DNA of 64,000 nt, taken from the NCBI RefSeq assembly GCF_001039475.1, contig NZ_LELK01000001.1:934793-998792 (forward strand), given 5' to 3'. A program made the translations under genes and the position numbers. Below the pieces are notes generated by a model, which was not told the origin of the DNA, did no database searches, and saw only the letters and a list, made by a program, of their open reading frames with translations. The DNA is from Guptibacillus hwajinpoensis (lineage in GTDB: Bacteria; Bacillota; Bacilli; Bacillales; Guptibacillaceae). Of the stretch, positions 16,196-22,367 are shown in pieces; positions within the stretch are counted from its first letter, which is position 1, and each line of letters opens with the position of its first letter.

Positions 16196-16353
16196 TGCGT
16201 TATGGCTCAGGACTTATTTAATTCTGTCACAATTCTTGATTTTCACGTAATGTCTTTGCATCCTTACATAATGATAGTCGATGTATTTACCGTTTACCTG
16301 GTGTTTATATAGAAAATGATGATAGTGGTAAAGAACGAAATGAAAAGCGCTTT

Positions 16354-16473
16354 TCATTCTCCCTCCCACTCATGAGCATCCATAATAAAAGAACATTTGT
16401 TGCATTTCTTTTGAGGAATAATATTAGGTAAAACCTCAGAAACTTCGCAATCAGGACAGTAGTATTCAATCAC
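16354..16473 (-). CDS. Tiny zinc-ribbon phage protein, 39 residues
   Basis: A GTG at 16473 preceded by AAAGGAGC opens a 39-residue frame. It has two CxxC knuckles, YYCPDCEV and KCNKCSFI, 15 residues apart, which is a complete zinc ribbon; the C-terminus is acidic (DAHEWEGE). Small zinc ribbons of this size are frequent in phage early operons and may bind host transcription or replication proteins. The start lies 17 bases after the XtrA-like stop. Function unknown. Confidence 0.65.
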   Translation of the reverse strand: MIEYYCPDCEVSEVLPNIIPQKKCNKCSFIMDAHEWEGE

Positions 16474-16489
16474 TGCTATAGCTCCTTTC

Positions 16490-16678
16490 TCAAACTTTCT
16501 CAGACATTTGGAATTCGAACCGATCTACCTTTCCTTGATATGTGAAAATCGTTGTTTTTCCATGTGATGGCAATTGTTTTGAAATTAAGTTACCATCTTT
16601 AACGATATAACAATGATCTTCTTCAAGAACCTTTGTTAGATTCTCAATATCACTAAGTTGTTTATGGTTTCTTTCCAT
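16490..16678 (-). CDS. XtrA/YqaO-family phage protein
   Basis: 62 residues. The C-terminal half, LPSHGKTTIFTYQGKVDRFEF, closely follows the pattern of YqaO of the B. subtilis skin element and XtrA of PBSX (G-x-T-x-I-x-T-x-Q-G-K-x-x-R). The N-terminus (MERNHKQLSDIENLTKVLEEDHCYIVKDG) is acidic and helical. In skin and PBSX these genes lie between replication genes and the late regulator, just as here. Their biochemical function is not known. Confidence 0.75.
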   Translation of the reverse strand: MERNHKQLSDIENLTKVLEEDHCYIVKDGNLISKQLPSHGKTTIFTYQGKVDRFEFQMSEKV

Positions 16679-16696
16679 CCTAAGCGCCCCTTTTGT

Positions 16697-16752
16697 GGTA
16701 AAATAAGATGTAAGGGAACTTTTACCGCCTGGACGCTCAGGTGGTTTTTTTT
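16697..16752 (+). ncRNA. Possible tiny plus-strand RNA opposite the early operon
   Basis: On the plus strand an extended -10 (TGGTAAAAT) is followed about 30 bases later by a perfect terminator: ACCGCCTG, four-base loop, CAGGTGGT, then eight Ts (16,745-16,752). The hairpin has no T-run on the coding strand of the early operon, so it is oriented for a plus-strand transcript of about 45 bases. The gap between the neighbouring genes (16,679-16,768) is fully used by it. No good -35 is visible. Existence is inferred. Confidence 0.35.
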
Positions 16753-16768
16753 ATGAAGATTTTCAAAG

Positions 16769-16933
16769 TCACTTTGTATTCTGTTCTTCTCTCTTTCTTG
16801 AATTTCCTCTTTCCCATTTCCAATTTACCTTTGGTCGATCTTCAGGATCATATTTACTTGGAAGATTGCGATAGTACTCTAGTTCACTATCTGATAAATA
16901 GTAAGTTATAACTTCACCATGAGCTGAACTCAT
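16769..16933 (-). CDS. Small unknown phage protein, 54 residues
   Basis: ATG at 16933 behind AAAGGTGG. The frame gives 54 residues: MSSAHGEVITYYLSDSELEYYRNL, then PSKYDPEDRPKVNWKWERG and a basic, glutamine-rich end. Tyrosine- and tryptophan-rich short proteins of this kind are frequent between phage replication and late-control genes. I recognise no family. It sits in line with its neighbours and has a proper ribosome site, so it is probably real. Confidence 0.5.
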   Translation of the reverse strand: MSSAHGEVITYYLSDSELEYYRNLPSKYDPEDRPKVNWKWERGNSRKREEQNTK

Positions 16934-16977
16934 CAAAACACCACCTTTAACAATAATTAAACATAGAAATTATTAAT

Positions 16978-17114
16978 CTATTTTTCATTGGCCCATAAGT
17001 TCTCAAGTGTTGTTAGTGTTTGCTTCAGCAACCAATTAGAATTATGGCCTCTTTTCTTAAGCTTGATTACTAAAATTTTTTTCGTTTTGTCACTGCATTC
17101 CTCAGTTGACTCAT
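16978..17114 (-). pseudogene. Small phage gene with frame break at A7, or frameshift-expressed
   Basis: The ATG at 17114 overlaps the upstream stop (TAATG) and has AGGAGG at good spacing, so it is a genuine start, but its frame stops after 14 codons right after seven As (17,076-17,082). One frame back the reading continues through ILVIKLKKRGHNSNWLLKQTL to LENLWANEK and a TAG at 16978, about 45 residues in all. Either a one-base change has broken the gene, or ribosomes slip -1 on A AAA AAA, which is in correct phase. No family is recognised. Confidence 0.5.
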
Positions 17115-17281
17115 TAACTTGCCTCCTGTTTAAAATGCTTTTTATAGAACCGTTTCTTCCACGCTTCAAATTCTTGTTTAGAGTGACTTGCAGAGTCACA
17201 TTTCTTACAAGGATTAACCTCAGTACCAGCAAAGCTTTTTTTATAAGTGACCCCTCGATTGAAACAATAGGAACATAACAT
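17114..17281 (-). CDS. Small zinc-ribbon phage protein, 55 residues
   Basis: ATG at 17281 with GGGGG upstream. The 55 residues contain CSYC at positions 3-6 and CKKC at 25-28, a plausible zinc ribbon, followed by a basic, aromatic C-terminus (FEAWKKRFYKKHFKQ) that could bind nucleic acid. It begins 15 bases after the DnaC-like gene stops and overlaps the next start as TAATG, showing coupled translation. No named family. It is better supported than the overlapping 84-codon frame on the same strand, which lacks a ribosome site. Confidence 0.65.
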   Translation of the reverse strand: MLCSYCFNRGVTYKKSFAGTEVNPCKKCDSASHSKQEFEAWKKRFYKKHFKQEAS

Positions 17282-17295
17282 TCAAAATACCCCCT

Positions 17296-18108
17296 TCAAA
17301 ATGATTTTCTTCGATAGTCATTACCAGTCATTTTAAGTACTGTCGTTCCATCCATCATGCGTGAAAAGTTCCGTTCATTAACCTTTTTAGAAAGGTCATC
17401 ACTAGATAAATTGGTGGTAAATATCGTATGTTTACCTGCTCGACTATCCATGACTTCAAATAACTTGGTTTGAGTCCAGTTGTCATTTTTACTCTTTGCG
17501 TTCGTGTATTCTGTACCAATATCATCTAGCACTAGTAAATCTACCTTTTCAACAGCTTCTAATAGCTCTGCTTCTGAAAATTCACTGTGACTGTTGTATG
17601 TGTCTTTAATTTTTGTAAGAAGCTTTGGAACCGAGAGAAAAAGTCCTGAATAGCCCTTATCTAATAACGCTCGAACAGCTGCATATGATAAGTGACTTTT
17701 CCCCGTTCCATATGATCCTGCAAGAAGAAGGTTTTCAGGATTGGAACTTTTGAATTCCTTAACAAATTCTTCTACGGTTTCCTTTGCATCTAAAAGCTGT
17801 TTGTTAGTAGGTTCATAGTTTTCAAAAGTAGCTCTCTGTAAACTACGGTTCACTAAAGAGTTTTGATTGAAAATTGCTTTTGTTTTCCGTTCAAGCATAG
17901 CTGACTGGACTTTTCTGCTTTCTTCGGCCAATCGCTTTTCTTCACACCTGCACCCTTTGAAAGCTCTGAAAAGCTTTCCTGCTTCAGGTCCAAGTGCAAC
18001 CGTTCCTTCCACTTCGTTAACTATCTCTCCACAACCTGAACATTTAATTTGGCGAAGCACCTTCATCGGGGCAATTTTTGTTTTTAACAAAGATGATGTT
18101 TCCTTCAT
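17296..18108 (-). CDS. DnaC-type helicase loader ATPase (phage)
   Basis: 270 residues from the ATG at 18108 (MKETSSLLKTK) behind GGAGGGAG. A Cys-rich N-terminal zinc-binding part (IKCSGCGEIVN ... FKGCRCEEKRL) precedes an AAA+ domain with Walker A AGSYGTGKSHLSYAA, Walker B VDLLVLDDIGTEY, sensor 1 TIFTTNLSS and the arginine-finger/sensor 2 region NERNFSRMMDGTTVL. This is the layout of DnaC/DnaI-like loaders that place the replicative helicase at the phage origin. The start overlaps the initiator gene's 3' region by a few bases upstream, and the pair forms the replication module. Confidence 0.88.
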   Translation of the reverse strand: MKETSSLLKTKIAPMKVLRQIKCSGCGEIVNEVEGTVALGPEAGKLFRAFKGCRCEEKRLAEESRKVQSAMLERKTKAIFNQNSLVNRSLQRATFENYEPTNKQLLDAKETVEEFVKEFKSSNPENLLLAGSYGTGKSHLSYAAVRALLDKGYSGLFLSVPKLLTKIKDTYNSHSEFSEAELLEAVEKVDLLVLDDIGTEYTNAKSKNDNWTQTKLFEVMDSRAGKHTIFTTNLSSDDLSKKVNERNFSRMMDGTTVLKMTGNDYRRKSF

Positions 18109-18122
18109 GATTCTCCCTCCAA

Positions 18123-18944
18123 TCAAAATCCATAATCATATCTTTGCTCATCTTGCTGTTCTGGCTTTCGAAACGGGCGAACATTACTCGCTTTTTCAGA
18201 TTGTTGCAATCGATAATGATGGGCAAGGATAACCTTCTTGCAATAAGCGAACGAATTGATCTCATCACCATGATAGGCAGCTGTAAAATCCCTAAACGCT
18301 TGGTCAATTCCCTGTACCGCCTCTTCGATCGAAACACCCGCCTTTAATACCGCTTGAACGTGTTGGTAATCGGAGACCTTGGGAGGCATGCCCGGTTTCC
18401 CTCGTACTACCATGTAATAATCTAGCAAGTAATCAGCATTGGACTGTGATTCAGTTTTATGAGGTTTATTATCAACTACAACAACATTACTAATATCTTT
18501 ATTAGATTGGACACTTTTGTCCATTCCAGAGTGGTCATTTCTGTCCTCTCTCTTATTGAGAGGAGACACTTTTGTCCTTTCTCTTTTTTCAGAATGGACA
18601 TTTTTGTCCACCCTCTTTTTCTTTTGAATATATCCTCTTTTTGAGTTTTTAACGGTTAAAATTAACCCATATGGAGCGCGAGTCACTTTTATATATTCAT
18701 GTTTCTCCAGGACATCTAACCAGCGACGAATCGTCTTATCACTAACTCCAAACACAATTGAAAGTTCTCCAAGCTTCAAGGGTTTATTTCCTAACACAAC
18801 ACCCCACACAGTCCCTTCTCTTTCAATTTCATCTGTGGTTGAACTTACAGCCCAAAGAAAGAGCCACAAACCTGATCCTATGTTTTGATAATGTGTTGGG
18901 TCCAATATGCCAGAATAAGTAGAAAACGGATAACTCTCGGACAT
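18123..18944 (-). CDS. Phage replication initiator (DnaD/winged-helix type)
   Basis: 273 residues from the ATG at 18944 (MSESYPFSTYSGIL), preceded by AAGGAGGAG. The N-terminal winged-helix part (GNKPLKLGELSIVFGVSDKTIRRWLDVLEKHEYIKV) should bind DNA. A basic low-complexity linker (residues ~110-160) is encoded by the iteron-like repeats and therefore shows repeated DKxVxS-like peptides. The C-terminal ~100 residues (PPKVSDYQHVQAVLKAGVSIEEAVQGIDQAF ... INSFAYCKKVI) recall the DnaD/DnaB-type helicase-interaction domain. It precedes the loader gene. Phage initiators often carry their own origin inside the gene, as proposed here. Confidence 0.82.
   Translation of the reverse strand: MSESYPFSTYSGILDPTHYQNIGSGLWLFLWAVSSTTDEIEREGTVWGVVLGNKPLKLGELSIVFGVSDKTIRRWLDVLEKHEYIKVTRAPYGLILTVKNSKRGYIQKKKRVDKNVHSEKRERTKVSPLNKREDRNDHSGMDKSVQSNKDISNVVVVDNKPHKTESQSNADYLLDYYMVVRGKPGMPPKVSDYQHVQAVLKAGVSIEEAVQGIDQAFRDFTAAYHGDEINSFAYCKKVILAHHYRLQQSEKASNVRPFRKPEQQDEQRYDYGF
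18508..18610. repeat. Iteron-like dyads: probable phage replication origin
   Basis: Four related 16-base dyads lie within the initiator gene: TGGACACTTTTGTCCA (18508), TGGTCATTTCTGTCCT (18532), a GAGACACTTTTGTCCT copy (18563) and TGGACATTTTTGTCCA (18595). Two are near-perfect palindromes. Spacing is 24, 31 and 32 bases, the last two close to three helix turns. This matches origins embedded in phage initiator genes. Confidence 0.6.
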
Positions 18945-18971
18945 CTTTCTCCTCCTTACATACACTGACGA

Positions 18972-19181
18972 TTATCTAGTTGGGGGTACTGCCTTGATAT
19001 AACACAAAGCATTCATACCTTTAATTCGCTCAAAGGTAAGTTCAGGATAGTTTTTCTTAATGTACTTCGTTACATAGGACTTAAAATATAGCTTTTGAGT
19101 TTGCTTGTTTTGGATGTGTTTAATAACTGATAAATAGTGTAGGGGTATAGGAATGGCAATCTCTGTTTTTTCAGACTTCAC
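18972..19181 (-). CDS. Small basic phage protein, 69 residues
   Basis: A GTG at 19181 has GGGAGG seven bases upstream, so it is preferred to the upstream ATG of the longer frame. The product begins KSEKTEIAIPIPLHYL and continues SVIKHIQNKQTQKLYFKSYV, with a basic helical C-terminal part. It precedes the initiator gene in the early operon. I do not recognise a family. A plus-strand promoter-like and terminator-like pair lies just upstream (19,210-19,292). Confidence 0.55.
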   Translation of the reverse strand: MKSEKTEIAIPIPLHYLSVIKHIQNKQTQKLYFKSYVTKYIKKNYPELTFERIKGMNALCYIKAVPPTR

Positions 19182-19244
19182 ATATATGCCTCCCAGAGTG
19201 TATTTGATTTTGATAGGGTCTTGGAGTAAAATTAAAATAAGATG

Positions 19245-19292
19245 ATTAATCACAAGACCCTGAATGATCGCGTTGCAGCGCGGTCATTTTTT
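19245..19292 (+). ncRNA. Possible tiny plus-strand RNA in early region
   Basis: A consensus-like promoter TTGATA (19,210-19,215), 17-base spacer, TAAAAT (19,233-19,238) points along the plus strand. A terminator follows at once: TGATCGCG, six-base loop, CGCGGTCA, six Ts ending at 19292. A transcript of about 45 bases would fill the gap between two minus-strand genes. The repeat GGGTCTTG/CAAGACCC flanks the -10 and may be an operator. The -10 region shares AAAATAAGATG with the other candidate at 16.7 kb. Confidence 0.4.
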
Positions 19293-19481
19293 GTTTACAG
19301 ATAATCCTTGCTCTTCTATTCGATAAATAAGTAAAATACAATCATCCGCTTCAGTAGCAGAAAACTTTATATCTACTACTTCAAGATCAGGGTTTTCTTG
19401 TAGCCAGCAATTCGCATCTATTTCATTACAGAATGTTTTAAGCTGTATACATCCTGACAATTCAGCTTGTCCAAACATCAT
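19284..19481 (-). CDS. Cse60-like small protein
   Basis: 65 residues from the ATG at 19481 behind GGAAGGTG. The pattern IQLKTFCNEIDANCWLQENPDLEVVDIKFSATEADDCILLIY resembles the Cse60 family (a small sigma-E-linked sporulation protein of B. subtilis with many phage relatives): a short hydrophobic strand, a helix beginning with acidic residues, then I-K/D-I-K-F and a final hydrophobic strand. In phages its role is unknown. The resemblance is by pattern, so the family call is tentative. Confidence 0.55.
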   Translation of the reverse strand: MMFGQAELSGCIQLKTFCNEIDANCWLQENPDLEVVDIKFSATEADDCILLIYRIEEQGLSVNKK

Positions 19482-19572
19482 TTCAACACCTTCCAAATAT
19501 TATTGTTTACAATAAATTCAATTAGTGGTATTTTATTGATAATTAATTACGTCAAAGATTGACAGTGAGCTT

Positions 19573-19911
19573 TTAGGTTGCTGTATTTTTTTGTTTCAAT
19601 GGATTGTTATTGTCCTGAAATATTCGCTTTTGCTCTTTTATCCAAAAAGCTAGGGTAAAATAAGTATCCGCCTTGATCTTTCTGCGTTCCTGGTAAAACT
19701 GCCAGCCTCGAAAATTTAATGCTCTTTTTAGATACTCCAATTCCATCCCATCAAACTTTATGACTCCATTAGAGCTTTCTTTCATTTTGTTGTATGCAAT
19801 GTCAAACTGTTTCAGAGCCCACCCCTTTAACTTATCTCTATACGCACACATGGCTTCAACTGCCATGTTTCTCTCTACTGGCAAAAATCTAAAACTAGCT
19901 TTAGTCTCCAT
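19573..19911 (-). CDS. Unknown early phage protein, 112 residues
   Basis: ATG at 19911 behind AAGGAGG, overlapping the upstream stop as TAATG. The sequence is helical, rich in aromatic and basic residues (MCAYRDKLKGWALKQFDIAYNKM, LEYLKRALNFRGWQFYQERRKIKAD). It resembles no enzyme I recognise; proteins of this size and position in Bacillus phages are annotated only as hypothetical. The amphipathic helices might bind DNA or a host protein. It is part of the early operon between the XRE protein and the initiator. Confidence 0.6.
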   Translation of the reverse strand: METKASFRFLPVERNMAVEAMCAYRDKLKGWALKQFDIAYNKMKESSNGVIKFDGMELEYLKRALNFRGWQFYQERRKIKADTYFTLAFWIKEQKRIFQDNNNPLKQKNTAT

Positions 19912-20063
19912 TATTTAGCCTCCTTAATTCGATGATTTAGCTCTTTTTTATAACTAAGCAATCGGTTATATCTGTATGGATTTTGATAACGCGTTGGATG
20001 AATTGCTGTATATTCAGCTACTTTTTTTGTGTAATAAAAAATGCGTTCAGAAACTGCCTTCAA
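19911..20063 (-). CDS. Small basic phage protein, 50 residues
   Basis: A TTG at 20063, eight bases after a GGGGGG ribosome site, opens a 50-residue frame rich in tyrosine and basic residues: KAVSERIFYYTKKVAEYTAIH, then PTRYQNPYRYNRLLSYKKEL. The stop overlaps the next start as TAATG, which argues strongly that it is translated. No family is recognised. Confidence 0.55.
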   Translation of the reverse strand: MKAVSERIFYYTKKVAEYTAIHPTRYQNPYRYNRLLSYKKELNHRIKEAK

Positions 20064-20085
20064 TCAGTACGCCCCCCTAATTCTT

Positions 20086-20607
20086 CTAACCTTTCATATA
20101 ACCGCGAGAAATGAGTTTCTTTCTATGAGTTAGCCACATTTCAGCCCATGAAATAGAATATTCTTTACAAATAACAGCAATATAATGATTCAATGCAATG
20201 ATGGCATCCATCGCTTGAATGACTGATTCCTTCACATCATTAAATTGAAATGGCTCTACTTTTCTAGGATGATTTACTAGATTTGTTTTATTAATCGCAA
20301 TGAGAGCTTCTTGCAACTCTTCCTGAGCCTTACATTTAACACTGGATCGATGAAGATCAATATCATCACCATCAAGCCTTCCGCTTCCCCAGCCTGTATA
20401 TTCTGCTGCAGCAGTCATTCCCACAAATGGGTTGTTATGACTTTCAGCAAAATATTTCACCATATCAGGTTGAACACGGTATTCTCCGTTTTCTTGTTTA
20501 GAAACAGCTTCACGAGATGTATGCAAATCCATTGACAATGCCAATTGCGTCATACCGGTTTCTTTCCTTGCAGATCGCACTTCAGAAGCTGATCTACCAT
20601 TTAGCAT
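20086..20607 (-). CDS. XRE-type DNA-binding early phage protein
   Basis: 173 residues from the ATG at 20607 (MLNGRSASEVRSARKET), which follows AGAAAGGTGG. Residues ~8-55 form a helix-turn-helix of the Cro/CI type (MTQLALSMDLHTSREAVSKQENGEYRV). The rest (FVGMTAAAEYTGWGSGRLDGDDIDL, then helices ending WAEMWLTHRKKLISRGYMKG) is not a known domain to me. Its place, third in the lytic operon after Cro and the DUF771 protein, fits a second regulator or antirepressor. DNA binding is clear; target unknown. Confidence 0.72.
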   Translation of the reverse strand: MLNGRSASEVRSARKETGMTQLALSMDLHTSREAVSKQENGEYRVQPDMVKYFAESHNNPFVGMTAAAEYTGWGSGRLDGDDIDLHRSSVKCKAQEELQEALIAINKTNLVNHPRKVEPFQFNDVKESVIQAMDAIIALNHYIAVICKEYSISWAEMWLTHRKKLISRGYMKG

Positions 20608-20671
20608 TAAAATTGACCACCTTTCTACCAATTTTTTTGTTGATAATGGGTAAAATAAACTTAGAAACTAA

Positions 20672-20941
20672 TTAACGAGTGTTTTGTTCACTCAACCATG
20701 TGAGCAAGAAATCTTTTGTATCTCCAGCTGGGAAGTACCACTTCTGCCCTACCTTGTATTTCTTAAAGCGTGAGTCAAAAAAGAACTTCTCCTGGATCGA
20801 TCCCCAGGACATACATGTTCGCTTTTGAAGCTCTTTCGCATCCCAGAAAACTCGCTCAGCATCAATTTGCTTAATCTTTTCTTCCACTTTTTGAAGGTAA
20901 AGCTGTTTTGCTTCTTGATCATCGATTTGTATGTTTAGCAA
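20672..20941 (-). CDS. DUF771-family phage protein
   Basis: 89 residues from a TTG at 20941 after AGGGGTG. The motif block VFWDAKELQKRTCMSWGSIQEKFFFDSRFKKYKVGQKWYFPAGDTKDFLLTW is characteristic of DUF771 proteins, a winged-helix-like, excisionase-sized family found directly after Cro in many Bacillus and Listeria prophages. It may act as a DNA-bending or excision factor, but this is not established. Context supports early lytic expression from the Cro promoter. Confidence 0.78.
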   Translation of the reverse strand: MLNIQIDDQEAKQLYLQKVEEKIKQIDAERVFWDAKELQKRTCMSWGSIQEKFFFDSRFKKYKVGQKWYFPAGDTKDFLLTWLSEQNTR

Positions 20942-20962
20942 TTTTGAACACCCCTTAGTTCA

Positions 20963-21184
20963 TTAACCACACATATTGTGCGGTTCTATATTAAAAAAAA
21001 GAGACTCAATTGATACATCATAAAAATTTGAAAGCTTAATTTTAATTTCATCTCTAGGTGTCCGCTTTCCCTGCTCATACATAGCAAGCGCACTTACACT
21101 TATGGAAAGTTCATCAGCTACTTCTTCTCTTGTTAGATCACCACGTAAATTAATTAGCTTCTTTCCAATAATTTCTTTATTCAT
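20963..21184 (-). CDS. Cro-like repressor
   Basis: 73 residues from the ATG at 21184 (MNKEIIGKKLINLRGDL) behind AAAGGTGG; the longer upstream frame runs through the operator region and is rejected. It is a lone XRE helix-turn-helix (LTREEVADELSISVSALAMYEQGKRTPRDEIKIKL). It is divergent from the CI-like gene across the operators, has a consensus promoter (21,225-21,253) and leads the lytic operon. Its own 3' end contains an operator-like CACACATATTGTGCG. Confidence 0.85.
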   Translation of the reverse strand: MNKEIIGKKLINLRGDLTREEVADELSISVSALAMYEQGKRTPRDEIKIKLSNFYDVSIESLFFNIEPHNMCG

Positions 21185-21200
21185 AAATACACCACCTTTC

Positions 21201-21296
21201 AACACATATTGTGTTTCTATTACTAGATTAAACCACACTTAAAGTGTTGTCAACACTTTTTGTGAAGTTAACTATCCAAATAACACGTTTCGTGTT
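21201..21296. promoter_or_regulatory. CI/Cro operator array
   Basis: Four copies of AACAC-N5-GTGTT lie between the divergent repressor genes: AACACATATTGTGTT (21201), CACACTTAAAGTGTT (21234), AACACTTTTTGTGAA (21252) and AACACGTTTCGTGTT (21282). The middle two cover the Cro promoter. A fifth, weaker copy lies in the 3' end of the Cro gene at 20,968-20,982. Confidence 0.85.
21225..21253 (-). promoter_or_regulatory. Lytic (Cro) promoter
   Basis: On the minus strand TTGACA (perfect -35), 17-base spacer, TAATCT. Two operators overlap the -35 and the spacer, so repressor binding should exclude RNA polymerase. Confidence 0.85.
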
Positions 21297-21319
21297 ATTA
21301 TTTCAAGTAGGTGATGGAT

Positions 21320-21766
21320 ATGGCCACTTTTGGCATTAGATTAAAAGAATTAAGAAAATCTAAGCGAATAACACAAAAGGAACTTTCTAGAATTCTCAAA
21401 TTGAGTGAAAGTGCAGTTAGTATGTATGAAAGAGATGAAAGAGAACCTTCTTTTGAAACACTTAAAGCTTTAAGTGAACTATTTGAGGTTTCTAGAGCTT
21501 ATCTACTTGGTGATACAGACGATCCACAGCATTCAAGTAACAATAGTGATAAAAATTATGATTCTCTGTCAGAAATCAATAAAATACTTACTGACCTTGG
21601 TGTAACAGATTTTTTCATGCACAATATTGAAGACTGGAAGGACTTAAATCCAGAACAAGTTGATGAACTTCGAAGAGACTTTGAATCATTTCTTGAGTAC
21701 AAAGCATTTGAAGCAAAGAAAATGAAAAAAGAAGCAAAGAAGGATTCTACTAAAGATGATAATTAA
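21320..21766 (+). CDS. CI-like phage repressor
   Basis: 148 residues from the ATG at 21320 (MATFGIRLKELRKSKRI), with AGGTGATGG upstream; an in-frame GTG at 21311 is an alternative. The N-terminal XRE domain (ITQKELSRILKLSESAVSMYERDEREPSFETLKALSELF) binds DNA. The linker is Ser/Asn/Asp-rich, and the C-terminus is acidic then lysine-rich, without a LexA-type Ser-Lys self-cleavage domain. The metallopeptidase encoded next is therefore the likely inactivator, as with ImmR/ImmA of ICEBs1. It controls lysogeny through the AACAC-N5-GTGTT operators. Confidence 0.88.
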   Translation: MATFGIRLKELRKSKRITQKELSRILKLSESAVSMYERDEREPSFETLKALSELFEVSRAYLLGDTDDPQHSSNNSDKNYDSLSEINKILTDLGVTDFFMHNIEDWKDLNPEQVDELRRDFESFLEYKAFEAKKMKKEAKKDSTKDDN

Positions 21767-21866
21767 AGATAAATTATACATATAACTCGTTATTAGACGT
21801 TCGTATGTATAATTTATTTTTAATCTTAAGGCGAACATACATTCGTTTAATTATAGGAGTGAGAAA

Positions 21867-22367
21867 ATGTCTCTATCGTATACATCCTCCCCACTTGAGT
21901 CATGGGTTTCGAACTGGTATCTAAAAATGAACATTTACAAACCCTCTGACATAAGTATCCATAAAATTTGTAAGACTTATAGGATTTTCTATTCTCAGAA
22001 ACCTTTACCTTCTTACTCGAAACAGAATGGAAACTTTAAAATCATTTCAGTTGATAGCCGATTATCCATAGAAAAACAGCGTGAAGTTGCATTCCATGAG
22101 CTATGTCATATCCTTCGCCATGCAGGAATGCAAGGCATGATGCCTGAAGCTTTTAGAGAGCTTCAAGAACGAGATGCCAGACATTTTACAAAATACGCTT
22201 CTATTCCATATCACATGATCTCAGATATTGATCTCGACAATCCTAATGTTATTGAGCAAATGTCTTCTACATTTAAGGTTTCACAAGAACTGTGTGTAGA
22301 CCGATTATTACAAGTAAAAAAGAAAACGTTTCAATCAAGGAGGACTTTCCATGGCTACATATCGTAA
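21867..22367 (+). CDS. ImmA/IrrE-family metallopeptidase
   Basis: 166 residues. The zinc-peptidase signature HELCH (in REVAFHELCHILRHAG) is intact, followed by the family's FTKYASIPYHMI and FKVSQELCVDRLLQV. ImmA of ICEBs1 cuts its partner repressor after DNA damage, releasing excision genes. The gene lies 100 bases after the CI-like gene on the same strand and overlaps the integrase start by 17 bases, so repressor, protease and integrase form one lysogeny cassette. Confidence 0.88.
   Translation: MSLSYTSSPLESWVSNWYLKMNIYKPSDISIHKICKTYRIFYSQKPLPSYSKQNGNFKIISVDSRLSIEKQREVAFHELCHILRHAGMQGMMPEAFRELQERDARHFTKYASIPYHMISDIDLDNPNVIEQMSSTFKVSQELCVDRLLQVKKKTFQSRRTFHGYIS

Noticed and set aside
16978-17232. 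Minus-strand 84-residue ORF taken whole
   Set aside because: Its start lacks a ribosome site and its first half overlaps the better-supported zinc-ribbon gene; only the downstream part is plausible, via a frameshift.
18508-18610. CRISPR-like repeat series
   Set aside because: Repeats are short dyads at unequal spacing inside a gene, without spacers or cas genes; iterons fit better.
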